64,000 nucleotides of DNA from Streptomyces sp. NBC_01471 (lineage in GTDB: Bacteria > Actinomycetota > Actinomycetes > Streptomycetales > Streptomycetaceae). Shown piece by piece: positions 1 to 13,448 of the stretch. The position numbers and the translations under genes are program-made. The stretch spans positions 806,001 through 870,000 of the forward strand of contig NZ_CP109450.1 in NCBI RefSeq assembly GCF_041438865.1, given 5' to 3'. The notes under the pieces were generated by a model, which ran no database searches, had not been told where the DNA came from, and saw only the letters and a program-made list of their open reading frames with translations. How positions within the stretch are numbered: the first letter of the stretch is position 1; each line of letters opens with the position of its first letter.

Positions 1-39
1 GCCGTGGCCCACTCCGTCAGCACAGTTCAGGAGGGCTGA
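1..39 (+). CDS. C-terminal end of an upstream gene (partial)
   Basis: The first 39 bases read open in frame 1 and end in TGA at 37-39, seven bases before the GTG start of the flavin monooxygenase. The spacing fits two genes of one operon. Only 12 residues are visible, so no family can be named. It could also be leader sequence. Confidence 0.3.
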   Translation, partial: AVAHSVSTVQEG

Positions 40-45
40 ACACCC

Positions 46-1122
46 GTGTCCGCGCCCGAAGTTCTCTGGTACATCATCCCGCGCGAAGGGCCCTACCCCT
101 GGGAGCCGGCCGGCCGTCGCCCCGTCGATCTGGCGTATCTGTCGAGGCTCGCGGGGGCCGTCGAGTCGCTGGGCTACACCGGTGCGCTCCTCGCCACCGA
201 CCTGCACGACGTCTGGCCGCTCGGCAGCGCGCTCGCCGCCCGGACCAGTACCGCCTTCAAGCCCCTCCTCGCCGTGCACCCCGGCCTGATCGCGCCGCCG
301 CTGCTCGCCAAGATGGCCCTCACCTTCGACCACCTGTTCGGCGGCAGGCTCCGTTTCAACGTCGTCAACGGCTCCACCGCCAAGCTCCAGCAGTACGGAC
401 TGCACGTCGGCCACGACGAGCGCTACGAGCTCAGCGCCGAGTACTGGTCCGTGGTGAAGCGGCTGACGGCAGGCGAGGTCTTCGACCACAAGGGCCGTTT
501 CTACGATCTGAAGGACGCCGGGGCCGAACTGCGCGAACTGCCGCCGGTGCAGACACCGCACATCCCACTCTGGTTCGGCGGGTCGTCCGCACCGGGCATC
601 GAGATGGCCGCCGAGCATGTCGACGTCTATCTCACCTGGGCCGAACCGGCCGGACAGCTCGCCGCGAAACTGGCGGTCGTACGGGAGCGGGCCGCCGCCC
701 ACGGCCGCACGCTCCGTCTCGGCCTGCGGGTCCATCTGATCGTCCGCGACACCGAGGACGAGGCGTGGGCGGCCGCCGACCGGCTGCTCGACGTCACCGG
801 CGAGGCCACCTACCAGCGGCAGCTCGGCCAGGCCGGGGAGGACGGGGTCGGCTGGCAGCGTCAGTTCCGCCAGCACGGTGGCCGGGTCCCGGCACACGCC
901 CGTGAGCTGGAGACACACCCCAACATCTGGCCCGGTATGAGCCTCTTCCGCCCCGGCCCCGGAACAGCGGTGGTGGGCTCCACCGCCCAGGTCGTCGACC
1001 GCCTCCAGGAGTACCGGGCCCTGGGCATCGACACCTTCATCCTCTCCGGCAACCCCCTCCTCGAAGAGGCGTACCGCGTCGCGGAGACAGTGCTTCCGGC
1101 GCTCGGTGTGAGGCGCGCCTGA
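46..1122 (+). CDS. LLM-class FMN-dependent monooxygenase (SsuD-like)
   Basis: This 358-residue protein belongs to the bacterial luciferase-like, alkanesulfonate monooxygenase (SsuD) group. The family uses FMNH2 from a partner reductase and O2 to desulfonate alkanesulfonates. Family features seen are FNVVNGS near residue 105, ERYELSAEYW near 125-135, PHIPLWFGGSS near 175-185, and a C-terminal VGSTAQVVDRLQEY loop. The GTG start at 46 has an AGGAGG ribosome site 11 bases upstream. The length matches SsuD. No reductase or ABC sulfonate importer is visible downstream; partners may lie to the left of the window. The substrate could be another sulfonate or organic compound. Confidence 0.85.
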   Translation: MSAPEVLWYIIPREGPYPWEPAGRRPVDLAYLSRLAGAVESLGYTGALLATDLHDVWPLGSALAARTSTAFKPLLAVHPGLIAPPLLAKMALTFDHLFGGRLRFNVVNGSTAKLQQYGLHVGHDERYELSAEYWSVVKRLTAGEVFDHKGRFYDLKDAGAELRELPPVQTPHIPLWFGGSSAPGIEMAAEHVDVYLTWAEPAGQLAAKLAVVRERAAAHGRTLRLGLRVHLIVRDTEDEAWAAADRLLDVTGEATYQRQLGQAGEDGVGWQRQFRQHGGRVPAHARELETHPNIWPGMSLFRPGPGTAVVGSTAQVVDRLQEYRALGIDTFILSGNPLLEEAYRVAETVLPALGVRRA

Positions 1123-1288
1123 CCTCCCGGGGCCCGGCCGCACCTGCCGCCCGGCGGCGGCGGCGATCCCGGGGCACCACATCCGCCTGGGCGCGGGTAC
1201 CGCCGAAGGACTGAACCTCACGGCCGGGTGATCGCTGGTCCGGCCTCCAGCGTGTGCGCCGTCCGCGCGCCGGTGTGAGGGTGCCACT

Positions 1289-3352
1289 GTGACCACCGCC
1301 AGCAGTCCAGCCCCTGCCGCACCGCCGGTACTCGACATCCGGCAGCGGAACATCGTGTTCGGCACGATCATGCTCGGTGTGCTGCTGGCCGCTCTCGACC
1401 AGACGATCGTCGGTACCGCGCTGCCGACGATCGTCTCGGACCTGGGCGGGGCGGCGCACATGTCCTGGGTGGTCACCGCGTACCTGCTCGCCGAGACGGT
1501 CTCCACCGTCCTGGTCGGCAAGTTCGGTGACCTCTTCGGCCGCAAGCTGATCTTCCAGGTGTCGGCGGTCATCTTCATCACGGGCTCGTTCCTGTGCGGC
1601 CTGGCGACGAACATGACGCTGCTGATCGCCTGGCGTGCGGTCCAGGGCATCGGCGCGGGCGGGCTGATGGTCACCGCGATGGCGCTGATCGCGGACGTCA
1701 TCCCGCTGCGCGAACGCGGCAAGTACCAGGGCGCGATCGGTGCGGTCTTCGGGGTGTCCACGGTGATCGGCCCGCTGCTCGGCGGGGTGTTCACGGACCA
1801 TCTGACCTGGCGCTGGGCGTTCTACGTCAATGTCCCGATCGCCGTGCTGGTGGTGATCGCGGCCGCCCGCAACATCCCGTCGGTCAAGTCCGCCAGCCGG
1901 CCGGTCATCGACTATCTGGGCATCGCGCTGGTCACGGTCGGGGCGAGCGCGCTCATCCTGGCCACCAGCTGGGGAGGCAACCAGTACGCCTGGGGCTCGG
2001 GGACCATCATCGGGCTGTTCGCCCTGGGGCTGGTCGCGCTCGCGCTGTTCTGCGTGGTCGAGACGCGTGCGGCGGAACCGATGCTGCCCATGCGGCTCTT
2101 CTCCAACCCGGTGTTCGCGGTCTGCTCGATCCTCAGCTTCATCGTCGGTTTCGCGATGCTCGGCGCGATGACCTTCCTGCCGACCTATCTTCAGTACGTC
2201 GACGGGGACTCGGCCACGATCTCCGGTGTACGGACGCTGCCGATGGTCGTCGGACTGCTCATCGCCTCCGTGTTCAGCGGGAACGTCGTCAGCAAGACGG
2301 GCAGCTACCGGATCTTCCCCATCGTCGGATCGCTGGTGATGGCGGTGGGGCTGTTCCTGATGTCCCGGATGGGTCCGGACGCGGGCGTGTGGCGCGAGTC
2401 GCTGTACATGTTCGTGCTCGGCCTCGGCATCGGGCTCTGCATGCAGGTGCTGACCATCGCCGTGCAGAACACCGTGGACTACGCCGATCTGGGCACCGCG
2501 ACGTCCGGCGTGACCTTCTTCCGTACGCTCGGCAGCGCCTTCGGCACCGCGGTGTTCGGCACGATCTACGCCAACACCCTGAAGCCCAGACTCAGTTCGG
2601 CCATCGGCCGGGCCGCGGGAGCCTCCGGTGGCGACCCGGCCATGATCGCCAGGGCCGCACAGGACCCGAAGTCGCTGCACAAGCTCCCCGGCGCGACGGC
2701 TGAACCCGTCATCCAGGCGTACGCGCACACCATCCACACCGTCTTCCTGTGGACGGTGCCGGTCGCGCTCATCGGCTTCGTCGTGGCGCTCTTCCTGAAG
2801 CAGGTCAAGCTCCGCGACTCCGCCCGCGCCGGGTCGACCGACATGGGCGAGGGCTTCGCCGCCCCCGCGTCCGGGGACTCGGCCACGATGCTGGAGTTCT
2901 CCGTCGCGAAGATCCTGCACAGTCAGGGCCCGGACGCCACCCGCCGGATCGTCGCCGAGTCCGACACCCGGCTCGACGTGGCGGGCGCCTGGGCCGTGAT
3001 GCAGGTCGAGCTGCTCACCCGGCTGGTCGGGCACGCGAGCATCGGGGTGACCGCCGCCCGGTACCGGATCCCGCCCGAGGTGCTGGTACCGGTCTTCGAC
3101 CGGATGGTCGACGAGGGCTATCTGACCCGGGACGGCAGCCTCTTCTCACACACGCCGGCCGGCTTCCGGGAGGCGCAGACGATCACGGCGGCCTGGGCTC
3201 AGTGGCTGAACGCCCAGCTGGAGGAGGACACCGGCAGGCCGCGCAGCGCGGAGCTGCGGGCGGCAGCGGACGCCATCGCCAAGCGGCTCCTCGCCGAGGA
3301 CCTGGCCACCGGTCTGCCGCGGGCCCGCGGGACGGCCACGGCGGCCCGCTGA
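1289..3352 (+). CDS. DHA2-family MFS exporter with C-terminal winged-helix-like extension
   Basis: This is a 687-residue drug:H+ antiporter of the EmrB/QacA type. Residues 20 to about 510 carry the membrane part, with [18 protein letters not shown] in helix 1, the [10 protein letters not shown] loop 2-3 motif and the [11 protein letters not shown] motif of helix 4. Fourteen membrane segments are expected. Residues about 525-687 are soluble and resemble a MarR-like domain: an H-rich helical region, then [33 protein letters not shown], which is written here only to show the wing and recognition order. The GTG start at 1289 follows GTGAGGG. The extension is in frame with no stop. It may sense substrate or bind DNA or protein; this is inference. 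Confidence 0.88.
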   Translation: MTTASSPAPAAPPVLDIRQRNIVFGTIMLGVLLAALDQTIVGTALPTIVSDLGGAAHMSWVVTAYLLAETVSTVLVGKFGDLFGRKLIFQVSAVIFITGSFLCGLATNMTLLIAWRAVQGIGAGGLMVTAMALIADVIPLRERGKYQGAIGAVFGVSTVIGPLLGGVFTDHLTWRWAFYVNVPIAVLVVIAAARNIPSVKSASRPVIDYLGIALVTVGASALILATSWGGNQYAWGSGTIIGLFALGLVALALFCVVETRAAEPMLPMRLFSNPVFAVCSILSFIVGFAMLGAMTFLPTYLQYVDGDSATISGVRTLPMVVGLLIASVFSGNVVSKTGSYRIFPIVGSLVMAVGLFLMSRMGPDAGVWRESLYMFVLGLGIGLCMQVLTIAVQNTVDYADLGTATSGVTFFRTLGSAFGTAVFGTIYANTLKPRLSSAIGRAAGASGGDPAMIARAAQDPKSLHKLPGATAEPVIQAYAHTIHTVFLWTVPVALIGFVVALFLKQVKLRDSARAGSTDMGEGFAAPASGDSATMLEFSVAKILHSQGPDATRRIVAESDTRLDVAGAWAVMQVELLTRLVGHASIGVTAARYRIPPEVLVPVFDRMVDEGYLTRDGSLFSHTPAGFREAQTITAAWAQWLNAQLEEDTGRPRSAELRAAADAIAKRLLAEDLATGLPRARGTATAAR

Positions 3353-3528
3353 GCGGGGCCGGCTGGCCATCGCCCCGGGAATGCCGCGGGGCGGGGGGCT
3401 CGGAACCCGGACGCCGGGCGTTCTTTCATAATGGTGTGCGGAGCCTTCGCGGCGGAGGCCCCCGGACGACCACCGCATTTTGGCCCGTCCGCCGGATCAG
3501 CAGCGCCCATTCCTGGAGGAAGAGCCCC

Positions 3529-3900
3529 ATGAGCGAGGAGCACCCGGAACGGCGCCCGGCCGGCGAGCTGGAGGCGAGCGTGCTGGCGGTGCTCTGGGCG
3601 GCCGGAGAGCCGCTGACCCCCGCCGACGTGCAGCGCACCCTCGGCAGCGGCCTCGCCAGAACCACCGTGACGACGATCCTGAGCCGGCTGCACGACAAGG
3701 GGTGGGTCACCAGGACCCGCGAGGGCCGCGGCTTCGCCTACACCCCGACCGAGGACTCCCCCGGCCTCACCGCCCGCCGGATGCACTCCGAGCTGGAGAA
3801 GGAGCAGGACCGCTCCACGGTGCTCGCCCGTTTCGTCTCCCGGCTGAGCTCCGACGACGAGCGGCTGCTGCGCGAACTGCTGGAGAGCGAGGGCAAGTGA
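3529..3900 (+). CDS. BlaI/MecI-family transcriptional repressor
   Basis: The 123-residue protein is a penicillinase-repressor type winged helix. It opens with AGELEASVLAVLWAAGEPLTPADVQ, here abbreviated: helix 1-2 at residues 11-35, a recognition helix around ARTTVTTILSRLHDKGWV, and a wing at TREGRGFAYTP. The start ATG at 3529 has GGAGGAAGAG upstream. Its stop overlaps the GTG of the M56 peptidase by 4 bases, so the two are co-translated. In the family, a membrane M56 peptidase senses a signal and triggers cleavage of the BlaI dimer. Targets probably include its own promoter and unlinked genes; no beta-lactamase lies nearby. Confidence 0.9.
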   Translation: MSEEHPERRPAGELEASVLAVLWAAGEPLTPADVQRTLGSGLARTTVTTILSRLHDKGWVTRTREGRGFAYTPTEDSPGLTARRMHSELEKEQDRSTVLARFVSRLSSDDERLLRELLESEGK

Positions 3901-4838
3901 TCTACGCCGTATGGGTGCCCCTGCTGGTACCCCTGCTCGTGGCGCCCGCCGCCCGGTGGCTCGCCGAGCTGCTGGCGCCGCGGCAGGCCGTCCGGCTGCT
4001 GACGGCGGCGGCGCTCACGCTCGGCGGCTGCTCGGCCGCGGCGCTGGGGCTGCTCGTCGTGGCGGGTCTGCTGCGGCTGCCGCCGGTCGCCGCGCTCGGC
4101 CGGCTGATCCACCCCGTGAACGGTGACGGACCGGTCACCGCCGTGGCGGCCGTGGCAGCCGCTGCCGCGCTCGCCGGCTGCGCCACCGCGCTGGTGCGGA
4201 CCGTCCTGCGGCAGCGCGCCGAACTGCGCGAGGCCCGGCGGCGGATCGGGACCGGCGGCGAACTGGCCGTGGTCCGGGACACCGCCCCCGACGCGTACGC
4301 ACTGCCCGGCCGCCCGGGCCGGATCGTGGTCACCACCGGGATGCTGCGGGCCCTGGCACCGGCCGAGCGTGAGGCGCTGTTCGCTCATGAGCGCGCGCAC
4401 CTCGCGGGCCGCCACCACCTCTTCATCGCGGCGGCGGAGCTGGCCGCGCTCTGCCACCCGGCGTTGCGCGGGCTGCGGGCGCCTCTCGGTTACGCCCTGG
4501 AGCGCTGCGCCGACGAGTCGGCGGCCGGGGCCGTCGGCGACCGCTCCCTCGCGGCCCGTGCCATAGGCCGCGCGGCCCTGGCCGCCCACCGGATGCCCGC
4601 CGCGCGCCCCAGCGTCGTACTCGCCGCCACGGCCGGCCCGGTCCCGCGCCGGGTCGCCGCGCTGCTGGGCCACCGTCCGGCCTGCGCCGCCGGCCACGGG
4701 TGGCACGGCCGGGCCGCCTGTGCCCTCGCCGGGGCGCTGCTCGTGTGCGTCTCGCTGTCGGCGGGCGGGGCACTGGACGCCGCGACGGATCTGCACGGCG
4801 GTATCGAGGCGGCCCAGGCCTCGTCCGGCCATCACTGA
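3897..4838 (+). CDS. M56-family membrane metallopeptidase (BlaR1/MecR1-like)
   Basis: The 313-residue integral membrane zinc protease starts at the GTG at 3897, inside the blaI-like stop. Hydrophobic segments lie at about residues 2-20, 35-60 and 80-105, and another near the C-terminus (ALAGALLVCVSLSAGGAL). The HERAH zinc motif places H164, E165 and H168, and the downstream ERCADESAA supplies the probable third zinc ligand. It lacks the large extracellular penicillin-binding domain of BlaR1, as is usual for the short actinobacterial forms. It most likely works with the preceding BlaI homologue as a sensor-protease/repressor pair. The inducer is unknown. Confidence 0.88.
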   Translation: MIYAVWVPLLVPLLVAPAARWLAELLAPRQAVRLLTAAALTLGGCSAAALGLLVVAGLLRLPPVAALGRLIHPVNGDGPVTAVAAVAAAAALAGCATALVRTVLRQRAELREARRRIGTGGELAVVRDTAPDAYALPGRPGRIVVTTGMLRALAPAEREALFAHERAHLAGRHHLFIAAAELAALCHPALRGLRAPLGYALERCADESAAGAVGDRSLAARAIGRAALAAHRMPAARPSVVLAATAGPVPRRVAALLGHRPACAAGHGWHGRAACALAGALLVCVSLSAGGALDAATDLHGGIEAAQASSGHH

Positions 4839-4901
4839 CGCGTAGCACCGGGAGGTGCTTTTCCGGTGCACGGATCCCGTGTACGGATCCGGCGTACGGA
4901 G

Positions 4902-4917
4902 CGGCGGGGCCCCGCCG
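4902..4917. terminator. GC palindrome between convergent genes
   Basis: The 16-base self-complementary run CGGCGGGGCCCCGCCG sits between the ends of the M56 peptidase and the ABC permease, which converge here. It could fold as part of a bidirectional terminator. There is no T-tract, as is usual in Streptomyces. Confidence 0.4.
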
Positions 4918-4951
4918 GACGGCCGCTCCCGGGAGGGCCCGCAGCCGCGGG

Positions 4952-5980
4952 TCACAACAGGCGCTTGCGGGCCCGGAGGATGATGAAGGTGACGAGGGCG
5001 GCGCTGACGGCGAGCATGATGCCCGCTCCGAGCCACTGCATGGTGTGCATCTGGGAGATGGGGAGGTAGTCCACCGACCAGCCGATGACGTGCTTGGACT
5101 CCAGGCAGGCCGTCCGCGCGTTGGAGTCGTCCGACGTGCCGAGGCAGGTGGTCCAGTCCAGGCGGTCTCCGGAGCTGGTGAGGAAGTGGGCGCCCTGTCC
5201 CTGCTGGACCGCCCCGGCGGGCAGCTTCGGGAGCCTGGCGCCGGGGCCGACACCCTTGCTGGTGCTGACCGACAGCACGTGCCCCAGGTCCAGCCGGAAC
5301 CGGTCCCAGACGACCCCGACCGCCACCACGATGCCGAGAGTGACCACCATCGACACCAGTGTGCGGCGCAGGAGCATGCCGACCGCCGCGCCCACGGAGA
5401 ACGTCAGCAGGGCGTAGGCCACCGGCATGACCCCCGTGACGTCGAAGAAGATGCCGCTGGTCCATTCCAGCTGCTCGGTAAGGGTCTTGACCGGGTGCCA
5501 CCACCAGCTGAACACGGCGGCGAGCACGGCGGCGGACAGGGCGATCAGCACGGCGGGCATGGCGAGCTTCGTGGTGAGCCAGCGCCGCCGGCTGACGGAC
5601 TGCGAGGTCACCAGCTTGGCGGTGCCGGTCTCCAGGTCGCCCGCGATCAGCGGGGCGCCGAGGAAGACCCCGGCCAGGACAGGGAGGTAGCCCAGGTAAC
5701 CCCCGAAGTCGGCCAGGCGGTAGGAGTACTTCTCGAAGTCCGGCGGCAGGCTGCCCGGCTTCCGCCGGGATGAGCTCAGGGTGTCCAGATAGTCCATCAT
5801 CTGCCCACGCAGAAGGACCATCACGACCACGCACAGGAGGGTGAGGGCGATGAGGGTCCAGAACGCCGCGCGGTGCTGGCGCCAGACGAGCCAGGCCGGA
5901 CCGCTGAGCCGGGGGCCCCGCCCGTTCCGGGCGCGCTCCCCGGGCGCCTGGCGGGCGGGGTCACGAGTGAGCGTGGTCAT
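4952..5980 (-). CDS. ABC transporter permease (ABC-2 type)
   Basis: The 342-residue membrane protein begins LSGPAWLVWRQHRAAFW and then shows hydrophobic segments around residues 35-58, 105-125, 145-175, 190-215, 225-245 and 315-335. A large extracytoplasmic loop lies between about 250 and 315 and contains two cysteines. The GDLETGTAKLVTSQSVSRRRW stretch, abbreviated here to GDLETGTAKL...RRRW, is typical of ABC-2 permeases. Its ATG overlaps the TGA of the ATPase gene (ATGA), so it is the second gene of the operon. The substrate is unknown; drug or peptide export or self-resistance are possible. Confidence 0.85.
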   Translation of the reverse strand: MTTLTRDPARQAPGERARNGRGPRLSGPAWLVWRQHRAAFWTLIALTLLCVVVMVLLRGQMMDYLDTLSSSRRKPGSLPPDFEKYSYRLADFGGYLGYLPVLAGVFLGAPLIAGDLETGTAKLVTSQSVSRRRWLTTKLAMPAVLIALSAAVLAAVFSWWWHPVKTLTEQLEWTSGIFFDVTGVMPVAYALLTFSVGAAVGMLLRRTLVSMVVTLGIVVAVGVVWDRFRLDLGHVLSVSTSKGVGPGARLPKLPAGAVQQGQGAHFLTSSGDRLDWTTCLGTSDDSNARTACLESKHVIGWSVDYLPISQMHTMQWLGAGIMLAVSAALVTFIILRARKRLL

Positions 5981-6963
5981 GCGGTCACAGCCTTCGTCCG
6001 GTCGCGGGTGATGATGTCGTGGATGTCGCCGACCCGGGCGCTGGGGGCGATCAGCGGCGGCGCGTCGGGTGAACGCAGATAGGCGAGCAGAAGCTCCTCC
6101 AGGGTGGGGGGCCCGCCATGGCCGGCGTACTCGACCGGTCCGTCGAGGCGCACCAGGGTGCCCGGCCGGCCTTCGCCGCTGCACGAGTCGATGACCGTGT
6201 GCGGTGCGACGGCGGGGAGCGAACCATCCACCCGGGCTGTGAACAGGGCGTGTGCGGCACGCAGTTCGTTCACCTCGCCCGCGAGACGCAGACCACCGTT
6301 CGCGACGACGAGGAGGTAGTCGCAGATGTACTCCAGCTCGGCGAGCATGTGCGAGGACACCAGGACCGTCGTGCCGTGTTCGGCGGCCTCCGCCGTCAGC
6401 GTGGCCATGAGCTCCCGGCGGACCAGCGGGTCCAGATCGGACATCGGCTCGTCGAGGATGAGCAGGTCGGGGCGCTTCCCGAAGGCCAGGGCGAAGGCGA
6501 CGCGGGTGCGCTGCCCGCCGGACAGCGTGCCGATCCTCGCTTTCAGCGGCACCTGGCCCGCGTGGACGATGCCCTCGGCGACCTCCTGGTCCCACTGGGG
6601 GTTGAGCTCACGGCCGAGGCGCAGGGTCTCCGCCACGGTGAAGCGCCGGAACAACGGCTTCTCCTGGGTGAGGAACGCGGTGCGCAGGACCGCCTCCGTC
6701 GACCCCGGTGCCGCGCCGAACACCCGCAGGGCGCCGGTCGTCGGCCGGATCATGTGGGTGGCCAGTCCCATCAGGGTGCTCTTGCCTGCGCCGTTGGGGC
6801 CGACGAGGCCGCAGATCCGCCCGGTCGGCAGCCGGAAGGAGACGTCCCGCAGGGCCCAGCCGCGCCGGTACTGCTTGCCGAGCCCATGGGCCTCGATCGC
6901 CGATTCACCGGCGGGGGGTGCGAAGCCCGCTCCGTTTCCGCGATGCGTTCCTGGGTGGTCCAT
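5977..6963 (-). CDS. ABC transporter ATP-binding protein
   Basis: The 328-residue ATPase has Walker A GPNGAGKST at about residues 54-62, the signature LSGGQRTRVA near 145, Walker B LLILDEP near 165, and an SSHMLAELE switch-histidine region. The C-terminal 100 residues resemble the regulatory tail of ABC-2 exporters. The ATG at 6963 was chosen because it follows a GGAGCC-type ribosome site on the minus strand and leaves a normal N-terminus. It forms an operon with the overlapping permease and is divergent from the two-component system, which is its likely regulator. Confidence 0.88.
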   Translation of the reverse strand: MDHPGTHRGNGAGFAPPAGESAIEAHGLGKQYRRGWALRDVSFRLPTGRICGLVGPNGAGKSTLMGLATHMIRPTTGALRVFGAAPGSTEAVLRTAFLTQEKPLFRRFTVAETLRLGRELNPQWDQEVAEGIVHAGQVPLKARIGTLSGGQRTRVAFALAFGKRPDLLILDEPMSDLDPLVRRELMATLTAEAAEHGTTVLVSSHMLAELEYICDYLLVVANGGLRLAGEVNELRAAHALFTARVDGSLPAVAPHTVIDSCSGEGRPGTLVRLDGPVEYAGHGGPPTLEELLLAYLRSPDAPPLIAPSARVGDIHDIITRDRTKAVTA

Positions 6964-6980
6964 GTGTGGCTCCTGTGCGT

Positions 6981-7024
6981 GTGGGAGGGCCGGCCCTGTA
7001 CATGTGGGGGGGCCGGCTGTGTAC
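6981..7024. promoter_or_regulatory. Direct repeat in the ABC/two-component divergent promoter region
   Basis: Two 21-base copies lie at 6981-7001 and 7004-7024, 18 of 21 bases identical, with the shared core GGGCCGGC followed by GTAC. They lie just upstream of the ABC ATPase start, where an activator or repressor of that operon would bind. The neighbouring LuxR-type response regulator is the obvious candidate. Confidence 0.5.
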
Positions 7025-7254
7025 GGTCGACCACTGCCGGGAAGTCGCCCCACGCGGGTTCCCGCCCCTCCGGGGCTCCCCACTAAGGTGATGTCGGCCG
7101 TGATCATGACGTGGTCCTTGCGTGATGAAGGGCGAACGCCGCCCGGTGACCACGACTCTCCTCCGCGGCGACTCGCGGCGGATCGGGCGAAAGACAGATC
7201 ATGCGAGGCCGGCTCCTCCTTTCGGCCGGTCCGCCGGAAGGACGGTTGAGAGAA

Positions 7255-8460
7255 ATGGTGCAGACGGCGAACCAAGCGCCCGCACCCACGGACACAAGCG
7301 AGACGGGGCGTTCGCAGGTACTGCCCGTCACGGCGTGGATGCTGCTCGCCGGGGGCCTGGTCGGCCTCGTCGTGCTCGACTCGGCGGGCGGCCTCTACTG
7401 GATCCAGCACCACGGCCCCGCCAAGCTGATCGGCGCCCTGCTGATCGTCGCTCTCGCCGTCGTCTCACCCCGGCTCGACAGCCGGGTGCTGCCGGTGGCC
7501 GCGTGCGTGTGCGCGGTCGGGTCGCTGTGTCTCTCGTTCTGGATTCACCTGGAAATGGCGGGCAGCTCGGAGTCGCTGGGATTCGCCGAGCCGGCGGGGC
7601 TCGTGTGGCTCCTGCTGCTCGTCGCCCGACGTGGGAAGCCGTCGTGGGCGGCGCTCGCCGTCCCTCTGCTGGTCATGGCGATCGTGCTGCGGCCCGTGTC
7701 GGTCTCGGTGCGGCAGTCCACCACCATCATGGCGCTGCTCTTCGCCCTGGCAGCGGTCACGGCACTGGGTACCGGCCTCGGGATGCGCCTGCTGCTGGTG
7801 GACCGGCGGCGACAGGCGGCGGCCCTCAGGCTGGAACAGCGGACGGAGTTCGCCAGGGACCTGCACGACTTCGTCGCCCACCACGTGACCGGCATCGTCG
7901 TACAGGCGCAGGGTGCCCAGGTGATGGCGGGCCGGCGGCCCGAACTGGTGCCGCCCGCACTGCGGCGGATCGAACAGGCGGGCTCGGAGGCGCTGACCTC
8001 CATGCGGCACATGGTGGGGATGCTGCGTGGCGCCGACGGGGAAGTGGCTCTGACGCCGCTGGCCGGGATCGGCGAAGTGCGTTCGCTCGTCGAGGAGTTC
8101 TCGGCCGTCGGTGGTGCCCGGGCCCGGCTCGATCTGGAAGGGACCTTCGACGACCTGCCGGTGGAGGTGACCACCACCGCGCACCGGGTGGTCATGGAGG
8201 CCCTCACCAACGTGCGCAAACACGCCCACGGCTGCACCGAAGTGCTGGTGCGCGTGGACCGCTCGGGGGGCCGGGTCACCGTACGGGTCAGCGACGACGG
8301 ACGCCCGCGCCACGTCTCCCACAGCGGTTTCGGGCTGAAGGGCCTGTCCGAGCGGGTGGGCCTGATCGGTGGAAGCGTCCGGGCGGGGCCGGTGACGGCC
8401 GGCGGCTGGGGCGTCGAGGCGACGCTCCCGGTGCCCCCGGCGGGGGCGGTGGCCGTATGA
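7255..8460 (+). CDS. Two-component sensor histidine kinase (NarL/HisKA_3 type)
   Basis: The 401-residue kinase has an N-terminal hydrophobic sensor with about five or six membrane segments (residues 20-165). This is followed by the HisKA_3 dimerisation helix with DLHDFVAHHVTG, where H204 is the phospho-acceptor. The ATPase part shows the N box (EALTNVRKHAHG), SDDGRPRH and GFGLKGLSERV. The ATG at 7255 was preferred over the in-frame ATG at 7201 because GGAAGGACGG precedes it; the longer form adds 18 residues. It overlaps the response regulator by ATGA. The signal is probably a membrane or cell-envelope stress, given the ABC operon opposite. Confidence 0.9.
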   Translation: MVQTANQAPAPTDTSETGRSQVLPVTAWMLLAGGLVGLVVLDSAGGLYWIQHHGPAKLIGALLIVALAVVSPRLDSRVLPVAACVCAVGSLCLSFWIHLEMAGSSESLGFAEPAGLVWLLLLVARRGKPSWAALAVPLLVMAIVLRPVSVSVRQSTTIMALLFALAAVTALGTGLGMRLLLVDRRRQAAALRLEQRTEFARDLHDFVAHHVTGIVVQAQGAQVMAGRRPELVPPALRRIEQAGSEALTSMRHMVGMLRGADGEVALTPLAGIGEVRSLVEEFSAVGGARARLDLEGTFDDLPVEVTTTAHRVVMEALTNVRKHAHGCTEVLVRVDRSGGRVTVRVSDDGRPRHVSHSGFGLKGLSERVGLIGGSVRAGPVTAGGWGVEATLPVPPAGAVAV

Positions 8461-9113
8461 CGATCCGCGTACTGATCGCCGACGACCAGGCCATGGTCCG
8501 CGCCGGGTTCGCGATGATCCTCGCCGCGGAGGACGACATCGACGTGGTCGCGGAGGCCACGGACGGGCTGCACGCCGTGGAGCTCGCCGGGCGGCACCGG
8601 CCCGACGTGGTGCTGATGGACATCCGTATGCCCCGCATGGACGGGCTGGAGGCGCTGCGCAGGCTGACGCGCCCCGGCACGGTGAATCCGCCGAAGGTCG
8701 TCGTGGTCACGACGTTCGACGACGACGAGTACGTCCAGCGCGCCCTGAGCGAGGGCGCCTCCGGTTTCCTGATCAAGGACTCCGGCCCGGCCCTGCTGGT
8801 CGAGGCCGTCAGGGCGGCCGCCTCCGGCGAGGCGCTGGTGAGCCCGGCAGTCACCGTCCGGCTGCTGCGGCGTCTGCACAGCGCCGTGCCGGCCCCCCGG
8901 GAACCGCACACCGCGCTCTCCGCACGGGAGACGGACCTGGTGCGACTGGTGGCCAGAGGGCTGACCAACGCCGAGATCGCCACCGAACTGTCCATCTCGG
9001 TGGGCACGGTGAAGACCCATCTCGCCAACGTGCAGATCAAACTGTCCGCGCGCAACCGCGTGGAGATCGCTGCCTGGGCCTGGGAATCCGGTCTGGTCGA
9101 CGGGCGGCGGTGA
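8457..9113 (+). CDS. LuxR/NarL-family response regulator
   Basis: The 218-residue regulator has a receiver domain with acidic pair D9/D10, phosphorylation site D55 in LMDIRMPRMDG, and the T and K of VVVVTTFDDD and FLIKDSGP. The C-terminal LuxR helix-turn-helix runs LSARETDLVRLVARGLTNAEIA and ends in VEIAAWAWESG, abbreviated here. It is translationally coupled to the kinase. The probable target is the divergent ABC operon, through the direct repeats at 6981-7024. Confidence 0.92.
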   Translation: MTIRVLIADDQAMVRAGFAMILAAEDDIDVVAEATDGLHAVELAGRHRPDVVLMDIRMPRMDGLEALRRLTRPGTVNPPKVVVVTTFDDDEYVQRALSEGASGFLIKDSGPALLVEAVRAAASGEALVSPAVTVRLLRRLHSAVPAPREPHTALSARETDLVRLVARGLTNAEIATELSISVGTVKTHLANVQIKLSARNRVEIAAWAWESGLVDGRR

Positions 9114-13384
<4,271 letters not shown>

Positions 13385-13402
13385 GCTGTCCTGGACCCGG
13401 AA

Positions 13403-13445
13403 CGTACCGGGCCCGGCCGCACACGGGCGGCCCGGGTCCGGTACG
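13403..13445. terminator. Imperfect hairpin between convergent lacZ and LysR genes
   Basis: CGTACCGG...CCGG...CCGGTACG arms at 13403-13419 and 13428-13445 can pair with one or two bulges around a short loop. The position between two convergent stops supports a bidirectional terminator. Confidence 0.5.
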
Positions 13446-13448
13446 CGG

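Noticed and set aside
1037..3034. A 665-codon open frame antisense to the MFS exporter
   Set aside because: It has low-complexity, arginine-rich content and no ribosome site, and it mirrors the real gene through GC-biased codon positions.
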